Source: Eleusine coracana subsp. coracana
Lineage: Eukaryota > Streptophyta > Magnoliopsida > Poales > Poaceae
Reading direction: 5' to 3'
Assembly: GCA_032690845.1 (NCBI GenBank)
Contig: CM064424.1
Coordinates: 42,917,511-42,981,510 of the forward strand
Length of the DNA stretch: 64,000 nt
Part shown: in pieces, positions 56,085 to 64,000 of the stretch
Position numbering within the stretch: position 1 is the stretch's first letter
Layout: each line of letters opens with the position of its first letter
Notes under the pieces: model-generated
Database searches by the model: none
The model's input: the letters and a program-made list of their open reading frames with translations, nothing else
Told to the model about the DNA's origin: nothing
Translations under genes and position numbers: made by a program

Positions 56085-56235
56085 CGGCTTGTTCAGCAGG
56101 TAGAACACCAACCCTCTCGCGGCCAACCGATCAGAATGCTGCGTCTTTCCTGCACTGGCCTGGGTTTTGAGCGCCAGCCTCTACCTAAAGTCCTAAAGTA
56201 ATTTCTTCACCAGCTTTAATTTTTTTTGTTCGTGT
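56085..56235 (+). repeat. Possible tRNA-derived SINE relic
   Basis: GTTCAGCAGGTAGAACACC resembles a box A. About 60 bp on, CTGGGTTTTGAGCGCC resembles a decayed box B. A T-rich run follows at 56220. No target duplication is convincing. Confidence 0.3.
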
Positions 56236-57343
56236 AGAACCATTCTTCAGATCTAGGACTGAAAACGATTTGCTCGTAATCATGCCATAACTGCTTAACC
56301 TTATGATGATTTGGTTGCAATGTTTAAATTTTATGATTAACTGTTATGAGAGCGGTGACATTTATTTTAATTTTTTTGCAAAGTTTTTCTTGCTAAAGGG
56401 GTGACATTTATTTTATGGTATTACTTTGTAACTTATGTCCATGTTTTCTCTTTGTAGTTTTAATACATAGCTATTTCTAGAACAAACAAAATGCTAAAGT
56501 GGATCTTTGATTTTTAAAACGAATGTAAGTTTAGTTAGAGTCTGTTTGGAAGGGCTTATGGGTAGCTTATTTCTTTGGCTTATGCTACAGTGCAAATATT
56601 ATAGCCACAGTACCATAAGCCCTCCCAAATGGTCCCTTAGTTTGCACCATCTTAACATGTACGCACCATTTAGAAGAATGCGCTTACTCTTGGCTACATG
56701 TGCAGTGAGATGGTGTGACACGAGGGGGCAAATGCCACGGATCCACACCATATTATTCAATAAAACTAACCACTGTGATTAAATAGAAAATTTTCTGGTC
56801 TTCAAACTATTGCCGTATAAGTACCATAGAAAACCAACTTACTTGATAAAATTCAAAACATATGGCTCACATGTGTTTTGGAATCCATGAAATTTTATTC
56901 ATTTTTGTTTGTTTGTCATGTCCTAAGGATACTTGAATACCTATATGCGCTAGTGTCCTGCTTTGTTTTCTAATGGTAAGTTTGCCCTTGTAATATTTCA
57001 GTTGGTATCATTGCCTCTGTTTTTTTAAATCTGAGTCATAGACATGCCTCTGGTTTTTCAATCTGACTTTTTGAATCTGACTCATAGACATGTCCCTGAT
57101 TTTTAACAGTCAGAAAGGACATTTTTTCGTTTCATGGCCATAGTTCATTTTTTTCAATATTATTCTTCTTTTAATTGAAAACATAGGCAGTAGCTAACAG
57201 AACGGAAAAACAAGAGCAAACAAAACATTCACCTTCAAATTTCATGGGCAATGATGCTAACTACGATTTTGAGGAGGGCATAGAGACGTTTGGGTTCTAA
57301 AATAGGGACAGTGATACAATTTTCCCTTATTATAATGTCTTGC

Positions 57344-57620
57344 ATGCACAAATTTCTATAGATAGGATGCCCTATAAATTGTTCACCTATAGATTATTTT
57401 TCAGATCCGATACATGAGTGTAGGACTGTAGGCATGAGCTCAACTAGGGTTTTTATTTTTTTGTCGGTGCAGGATGGATGAGAAGGAATTGAATACGAAT
57501 TAACGTAAAATGATTTTCTACCAACCATGTTTGATTTTGGTTGAATCTATGTGTTACTTACAACTAACTCTACAAAGTAAAATCCAATATAAATATTTTT
57601 TTTACATTTTTGGAAATAGT
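57344..57620 (+). repeat. Diverged direct repeat, copy A
   Basis: This shares ordered blocks with 57938-58215: AAATTTCTATAGATAGGAT, CCTATAAAT, AGATCCG, GGATGGATGAG..GGAATTGAATACGAATT and GTGTTACTTACAACTAACT. It may be a decayed non-autonomous element present twice. Confidence 0.6.
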
Positions 57621-57937
57621 ATTTTTATCAACATTTCATAGATAATGTGTTAATTTTTTATTAAAATGTTGAAATTAATTTAAGAAAATATTGAAATATA
57701 TTTTCAAAAATGCTAAAACAATAGTTTCATCATATCAAATCTATATAATACTATTTCATACTAACAGCGCGAGTGAACAATGTTTAAAGAAAATAACCGC
57801 ACGCTAATGATCCATCGCTGCAAATCATGTTGTTGAGCCTTTTGTAAGGCATTATCTACATGCATATCTCTCTATTTTTACAATAATATAAATATTAGAT
57901 AGAGACTTCCACTATTAACATTGGCCAAGAAAAAATG

Positions 57938-58215
57938 AAAATTTCCATAGGTAGGACATCCTATAAATAACTATCTATATATTACTTTTAGATCCGGACA
58001 TCCGGTACAAGCGCTTCATAGAGTATGGGTGTGAGGACAACTGAGATAACACCCTTTTTTGATAACACCCTTTTTTCAGCTGGTATGGGATGGGTGAGTG
58101 GCAATTGAATACAAATTCTAAACTTAAAATATGCTTTTTCCTCCCAAACTCTGAATTCATGTTAAATTACTTTAAAACCATGTGTTACTTATGATTAACT
58201 GTTTTAATTTAACAT
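57938..58215 (+). repeat. Diverged direct repeat, copy B
   Basis: This matches copy A block by block (AAATTTCCATAGGTAGGAC, CCTATAAAT, AGATCCGG, GGGATGGGTGAG..GCAATTGAATACAAATT, GTGTTACTTATGATTAACT). It also holds its own perfect 16-bp duplication of GATAACACCCTTTTTT, about 58044-58077. Confidence 0.6.
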
Positions 58216-58322
58216 TATGAGTGCACTGTTTTAATATTTCATTTATATCATATCAATATTTATAAACATGTTAAAATGTAGTTTTAAAATATTAGAGTAA
58301 CAACACTCAGATTTATATAATT

Positions 58323-61300
58323 GGGGAAATTTGCTAGCAGACACCCTTAAAACTTGGCATTTGCCGCTGGACACTGCTCAAATGTCATCTTTGCTATAGG
58401 ACACTACTAAAATGTGACAATTAGCTCATTCTAATCATTAGAGAATGAATAAATGAGAGAGAATGTTTTACAAATGACCAAAGTACCCTTGCAACATTTT
58501 GACACATGTAACCATATAATTAATATTATATGTTATAAATATTATTAAATTTTTTTCTAAATACTATTAATGTGACACTTCCATGCATCAATATCCGGCC
58601 ACGTGTTGAACAATAACTAACAATTGTTAACTTTTACCAATTTCTAACACAATGAAAGAGGCGTTTAACAAAAGGGCTTACAAAATATTCATCCATATAT
58701 CAACATCCAGCCATACATCATTGTTTCATGTTTCATACATACAACAACATAAGTTTCAGCCTTATAGTTACAAGTTCATAAAGCCCAACAAAATGTAATT
58801 TCAGCCAGCCAACCGTGTTCATCTATCATCATGTTAGCTATACAAAATGCTACTACTTAAGGCACTCATGATTCTTTCCTAGAGTGTCAGTGCAAGAACG
58901 AGCTCCTCCTTCACACTTGCAAGATGTCCAGGGCTGTTGTTCATGTCCAGCAAAGGTACTTGGTGTGGTGGTGTTGACCTATTATAAGAAGACATGATAA
59001 AATGGCTTATATTGAATAAATACAATGATGACTAATTTGTACATGTTGGAAACAATACTTACATAGATGTTTCTTTGGCAGTAGTGACAATAGTAACCTT
59101 GTTCTTCTTCCTCACACGCTTTGGCTTTGGGGGTGCTGGCGGCGGGGCATCTGGATCAGCTATAGTTTCATTACAAGTTTTTTGCAAGTGGCCGAACCCG
59201 CCACATCTCTTGCATCTGGCCTTCCTTTTGGTCGAGCCTCCTTCTTCTACACCTCTAATCCTTCTAGTTCTTGGCCTACTAGCAGATCTCTTCAAAAGAG
59301 GGGGCATTATTTTGAACCCCAAATCCACCTTTCTCCATTGGTTCTTGTCAGGAAGTGGTGCCACCGAATTGGCATAAGCTGCCTTGAACATCTGAACATA
59401 GTAATATGGGCTGACAAAATCCTCCAAATCCATCTATCTTAGAGAGCCAATGAAATTTATGGCATGGGTGCATGGAAGGCCTCTGAGCTGCCATTGTCCA
59501 CAAGTACATTCATGAGCTGTAATGTCCACAGTGTGTCTCCAAATCCTCAATTGGCTGTCAACTCCACTCACCTCACCAATATGCGGTCGACACTTGTGTA
59601 GCTTGTACTTCAAATTCCTACTTTTAGCATATAATTCTTTCATGACAACAGAAATCACCTTCCCCTTGAGCTTTTTAGCAATTAACGCTCTTGTAAACAT
59701 TCTCTCCATTATCATCTGCCTAATCTTGTCCATAAGATCGATGACAGGAAGTGACTTCTCATGACAAACTCAACTATTAAATGTTTCTGCAATGTTGTTT
59801 GTGACATAGTCGACCTTACTGTACGTAGAGAACTTAATCCTTGCCCACAAATGCTTGTGGTTGTTTTCAATCCACTGCATTGACCTTGGACAGGCTTCCT
59901 TCATTATGTTGTAGTGTTCTTCAAACACATCAGAGCTGAATGCCCTTGAAGCTGGCCACAAATGCTTCTCAAACACTTCACCGGAGTACCTCTTCTGGAA
60001 ATTCTTGACTAAATGCCTCATACACTCCCTATGCTCGACTCCATTTGTGAAAACTGCAGTAACAACTTTGTCTATACCCTTGCCAGCATCTGTAGACAAT
60101 ACCAATCCAATGGGTGACCCAATGGCCTTGTGCAACATCTGCATGAACCACTTCCAATTTTCTAGTGTTTCACTTCCAAATACACCATAAGCTATTGGGA
60201 ACATCCAATTATGTCCATCAATCCTAATCGCAGATGCCAATTGCCCCTTCCACCTCCCAGTAAGCATTATAGAGTCTATAGCAAGGTAGGGTCTGCATCC
60301 ATTTAGAAATCCATCAATACAAGGCTTGGGAGCAACAAACATTCTTTTGAACCTATGTTTTCCATTGATTTCCTCAACCTCCACCTCCACAACACTACCT
60401 GATGAACTCCTTTCCAGCTCTGCTTTGAAACTGAATGCATGCTCAAAACTATCATCCTAGCTGTCCAATATTTCATCTAGAGCCATTGCCTACCATCCCA
60501 CACAACATAGTATGAGATGTTGATACAATACTTCTCTTCCAGCCACTCCTTCAAAGCAGCTGCCCCAATTGTAGGATCCTTCCTTAACTTTTCAATAACT
60601 CTGTCCCGTACCCACCCATTTGTTGCCATGCAATTCTGCCCCAATTTGCTAGTGCTTGCACAAGAATGCTTGTACGGTATCTTCTTGATCTGTACAACAT
60701 GAGAGAAAGTTAGAAGGTAAGCAGGTTAAAATAGAATAAAAATCAGACCACGATACATAATTCAAATAAAGAAATATGAAATTACCATCCATGTTTGTCC
60801 GTCATATAATCTTGATGCATGAATTCTCCACTTGCAAGTTTTTGCTTTGCAATATGCTCTGTATCTTGTAGACTCACTATATGGCACTGCGAGTTCAATT
60901 TCATTAAGGACAGCGTATTGTTTCATGCATCTTTTAAAGCAATGCCCGTCTTCAAATGTAACCCAAACTGCTATCTTAGGATTTTCTAAATCAGTGACAT
61001 GAACATGTACATCACAGCCCTTGTTATCATCCACAAACAAGTCATCATCATCAGTGCCTTCCTCATCAGATTCAGGAATGTAATGTTGAACATTTGCAAC
61101 TACATCCTTTGGCACCAAATCCTTATAATTATCTTTCTCATCATCTACCCCAACATATTCAGTTTCTGCATCCTCTCCCCAACAAGGTGCTGCTGTTCAA
61201 GTCTAGTTTAGTTTCTGCAACTACAGCTTTGTCTTTGTTCGAGTCAGAAGGAACAACAACTAGAGCATTATCACGACTACAAGGTTCGATGTCATGAACA

Positions 61301-62277
61301 TCCACTTCTAAGGGTAGTGTCCTAATATCCCAATACTGAGAAAATGCCTCCAATAGTGCAGCATCAGAAGCAATTCGTACATACTCATTCTTATTTTTGT
61401 CCTTGAAAGAAACATGCAACTCATGCTGACTACCATGTTTAATCTTTTCATCTAGGTCTGCTAAGAAATCCACCCAATTGGTAGTGTCCTTGTCAACAAT
61501 CCATCTCATGTATTGAGTGACATCATACTCTTCATTATTATCTTTTGTTTGCTCCCAATATGCAAGAATCGTGACCTTGATCCTACAAGCCGAGCTACTA
61601 TCCATCCTACAATAATCGAAATGGAAAACAATCAAACACACTAACTAATCCCCAACCGCATAACCTAACCCTAAGTCTGCAATGAAGAGAAGCTTGGAGC
61701 CTTACCCGGGAGGGACCCATGAGAGGTCCGCCTGTTCAGTGAATCGACAACGCGCACTTGTTTTGCCGGGCTCTAAGCCATGGACGGCGGCAGCAATGGA
61801 TTCGGCGGCGCCCTCGCAGGTCACAGGTCGAAGAGGAAGTGGATGAATCGACCTCAGTGACGCAAAGAAATCCATGGGGAAGGCGTCCCCATGGCCGACG
61901 AGCTGCTGAGAAAGATGAGTCTCGACAGGATTCGGCTTGCGGGCGTTGGCGGCAGATGGTGGTAGCAAGAGGCGGGCAGTCGCAGGATGAGGAACGGCAG
62001 TTCGTCGGGCTGGGCGTTCCTTTTTTTCTTTTGTTTTTTTGTTGGATTGACGAAGCGTTACGTGCCAGAGTGCTAGTCCACGTTGAGTTGAGGGGTAATA
62101 TTGTCAATTTCAGATTTCTCTCTCTTCTTTACTATAGAGAATCAGTATTTTAATTTTTGAAGTGTTTTTTTTTTGGCTAATTGACACATTTCAGCGGTGT
62201 CCTTGAGCAAATATGGCATCCAACGATGTCCAGCAGCAAATGTCCACTTTAAGCAGTGTCTCCCAGCAAATTTCCCC
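58323..62277 (-). mobile_element. Mutator-like element (MULE) with ~100-bp inverted repeats
   Basis: Left end GGGGAAATTTGCTAGCAGAC and inverted right end GGGGAAATTTGCTGGGAGAC match and stay similar for about 100 bp (TTTGC..CTGGACA and AGGACAC..CTAAAATGTG blocks). Flanks are TATATAATT (58314-58322) and TATATAATA (62278-62286), 8 of 9 identical, as expected for the 9-bp Mutator duplication. The 3955-bp element carries one transposase gene on the minus strand, now broken. Confidence 0.92.
59059..61605 (-). pseudogene. MuDR-type transposase, multiple stops and frameshifts
   Basis: Minus-strand order: a start at 61605 (MDSSSACRIKV) with a PB1-like N-terminal region (61605-61190); the MuDR DNA-binding block (VWVTFEDGHCFKRCMKQYAVLNEIE, YCKAKTCKWRIHAS, 61118-60790); after an intron, a segment with KKIPYKHS and NISYYVVWDG; the MULE catalytic core (YLAIDSIMLTGRWKGQL, PIAYGVFGSETLENWKWFM, GLVLSTDAGKGIDKV); a SWIM finger (CTCGQWQLRGLPCTHAI); and a zinc knuckle (CKRCGGFGHLQKTC). 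Lesions: frameshifts near 61195 and 60486, an in-frame TAG at 60459-60461, and stops near 59768 and 59436. The enzyme is dead but domain order is complete. Confidence 0.9.
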
Positions 62278-62441
62278 TATATAATACCATGTTGTACATA
62301 TTATCAAATTTATATAGTACCTATTTTGTACTAGTCACATATGTTAACAACGTTAAAAAAACAGCATGCACTTGACCCTGCTGTAATGGATTATCTTGAT
62401 ACGAGGCTCTTGGAGCATATCGTCTCTAGAGGTGGTCAAAC

Positions 62442-62702
62442 TAGTGGTGGAGCTAGAATTCTAAATATGGGTGTTCAAAATCATGTAAATAGCATCAAAA
62501 TAAGATAAATACTGGATCAAACATTGTTAAAGTTTTTTAAGCCAATAATTATATGGGCTAGCAAACAAATATACATCAAATACCCATTTTTATTCTTCAC
62601 TTTGAGTGTATATATGTGTAAGGTAGCTTAAAAATTGATAACTGTGTCATAATTCATGGGTGTTCAAGTGAACACTCATGAACCATGCTACCTTGGCCCC
62701 TG
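62442..62702. mobile_element. Possible small hAT-derived MITE
   Basis: The left end TAGTGGTGGAGCTAG and inverted right end CAGGGGCCAAGGTAG resemble each other and the CAGTGGCGGAGCTAG-type ends of hAT MITEs. GTGTTCAA is repeated inverted just inside. The right flank is a G run, so no 8-bp duplication can be shown. Confidence 0.4.
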
Positions 62703-64000
62703 GGGGGGGGGGGGTTGTTTGATCTGGGCATGAAAAGGCCTAGTACATTTAGTTTCGGTCGATACGACAAGGCATGACTAACAGATCGTGTCATGTCGGC
62801 CCATGAACTTAGATGATGATCAGATGGCATGACATAAAAATACTTAACCGTGCCATGTTCGGCTGTTGGGCATGATAAGTCTAGCAAGACCATTATCTAC
62901 TCACATTAAGTGTTAAAATTGTGCAAAAAGGTGGGAAGAAGAGGTTTCAAACCTGGGATATCGAAAGGTTGAAGCTGACTTACCACTAGGAAGAATATTA
63001 ACATTTTAATATCTTTCTAGAGGAATGGTGTAGTGCCGTCTAACAGGATGTGCTTCCGACTTAAGAATAGCAAGATCCGATGGGTCGTGCAGACCCAGAT
63101 ACGAAATTTAACTGGTTGTATTGTGTTTGGATCAGATTAAAAAATTTGTGTTTTGGACTAGTCCATTTAGCCACCTCTAATTGACTTGTTGGGTTAGATG
63201 GGCCAATCCATGTGTCCCCTCATGGCGTATGATCTTTGTAGGGGACTTTCTATAGCTAGATTGATCTATCGGAGGCACCGGATAGATCAGCCCACAACCC
63301 GGTGGCGCTCCTCCACCATGGTCCAATATCATCTATAAATAATAATTGAAAATACATGTTTTAATATTTTTCAACATTATTCATCAATATTTTCATAAAT
63401 TCATGTCAATATTTTTTTTATCATAAATGTTGATATAGAATATATAAAATGTTGACACAGTACAATAAAATGTTGACAGAGTGGTCAAAATTTTGATGAA
63501 AATATTGGTTTTGATTTTTTTTAAAAAAATATTCATATTGGATCGCTCAGTTGTTATCTGTCTATTAACCCATAGCAGCAGGCATTGGCCGTTGGATTAC
63601 TGCTCTGTACAAATCTTAAGGCAATCTACCACAAGTCACCCATGCATCGCTTTACGTATATAGGAGAAACCTCTTTGTAGTCCCCGCGTAGTGCTGCGTG
63701 GTTGCGCAATTCAATGGCCTTGTGCCCGATTTACTGGCCACCTCAACATTGAACGCACCAAATCCTTGCGCTGGGCCTCCTCCTTGACACACTTGCGCTA
63801 CCTCCGGCTCCTTGGATTCGTTCTCGATCGGCAGGCCGCCGAGGTTGATCATCGATGATGCAGCATTACCTGCTGGCTTTGGCGTGGTGTAAAACTAAAA
63901 GGCAGGCGTGGGGCGCATGTGCGCGAGACGGATGATCAGCTCCGGGGAGTGGTGGAGGCGGCCGACGTACGTACGGCCGCGCGTGCGCTTCCTCGCTCGC
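62703..64000. other. Intergenic region to the window end
   Basis: A G run begins at 62702. AT-rich sequence with repeated AATGTTGACA words lies at 63340-63500. From about 63650 composition is GC-rich, and the minus strand has an open frame from 63852 (MINLGGLPIENESKEPEVAQ...) running to 63652. I do not recognise it and cannot decide whether it is a gene end. The last 100 bp (GCGGCCGACGTACGTACGGC) are GC-rich and might belong to a gene beyond the window. Confidence 0.4.

Larger units (their letters stand above)
53891..58313. other. Long intergenic region, AT-rich, no gene
   Basis: The first 300 bp should hold the CHUP1-like gene's promoter and leader. Beyond that there is no coding signal on either strand. 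It contains a CACTA-like scrap near 55.0 kb, a tRNA-like SINE relic near 56.1 kb and a pair of diverged direct repeats at 57.3 and 57.9 kb, listed separately. Confidence 0.6.

Noticed and set aside
63652..63852. 66-codon minus-strand frame near the right edge
   Set aside because: It has a reasonable composition but no recognised motif, and the window ends before any context could support it; left as unassigned.
1..64000. CRISPR array, prokaryotic operon, phage or defence island
   Set aside because: Genes are interrupted by spliceosomal introns and surrounded by plant transposons; no regularly spaced repeats with unique spacers exist. The CCGGACTARGACGG array is irregular and LTR-associated.

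Overview
This is eukaryotic nuclear DNA from a monocot, almost certainly a grass (Poaceae). The evidence is intron-rich plant genes with canonical splice sites, a GC-rich 5' end on an intronless PPR gene, and a dense load of grass-type transposons: Stowaway, Tourist, Mutator and hAT MITEs, an Au-type SINE, MULE, PIF/Harbinger, and copia and gypsy remnants. I cannot name the species.

Four intact-looking host genes are present. (1) A P4-type ATPase (phospholipid flippase, ALA2 type) on +, 24 coding exons over 7180-26170, encoding 1084 residues, with a non-coding leader exon near 6.0-6.2 kb. (2) An intronless pentatricopeptide-repeat protein on +, 35655-37868, 737 residues. (3) A multidomain FKBP (three FKBP domains plus TPR, FKBP62/ROF type) on +, 11 exons over 47230-50197, 590 residues. 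(4) A short CHUP1-like protein on -, 6 exons over 53890-52110, 437 residues. All exon junctions I propose for the three spliced genes keep frame. The genes look like unrelated housekeeping or organelle-related functions. Nothing suggests a cluster or pathway.

Layout: 0-5 kb holds decayed retroelements (a gypsy-type protein with an LTR-like stretch, then a LINE tail). 6-26 kb is the flippase gene, whose introns hold a Tourist-like MITE, an Au SINE with a 19-bp target duplication, a Mutator-type MITE, a hAT-like element rich in GATACGTATC, a Stowaway MITE and a gene-like fragment on the other strand. 26.9-27.7 kb is a broken NLR leucine-rich-repeat fragment. 27.7-29.5 kb is a decayed PIF/Harbinger element. 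29.5-35 kb is mixed LTR debris. 35.6-37.9 kb is the PPR gene. 39.5-46.7 kb is a 7.2-kb copia element with ~120-bp LTRs, split by a 3.2-kb hAT transposon. 47-54 kb holds the FKBP and CHUP1-like genes. 54-58 kb is mostly AT-rich. 58.3-62.3 kb is a decayed MULE. The rest is intergenic.

I found no sign of a wholly new biological system. The most useful observations are element boundaries proved by terminal repeats and target duplications, the hAT-in-copia nest, a GC-AG intron and an unusual DGEI motif in the flippase, a stop-free 93-nt last intron in the same gene, and the arrayed CCGGACTARGACGG motif.
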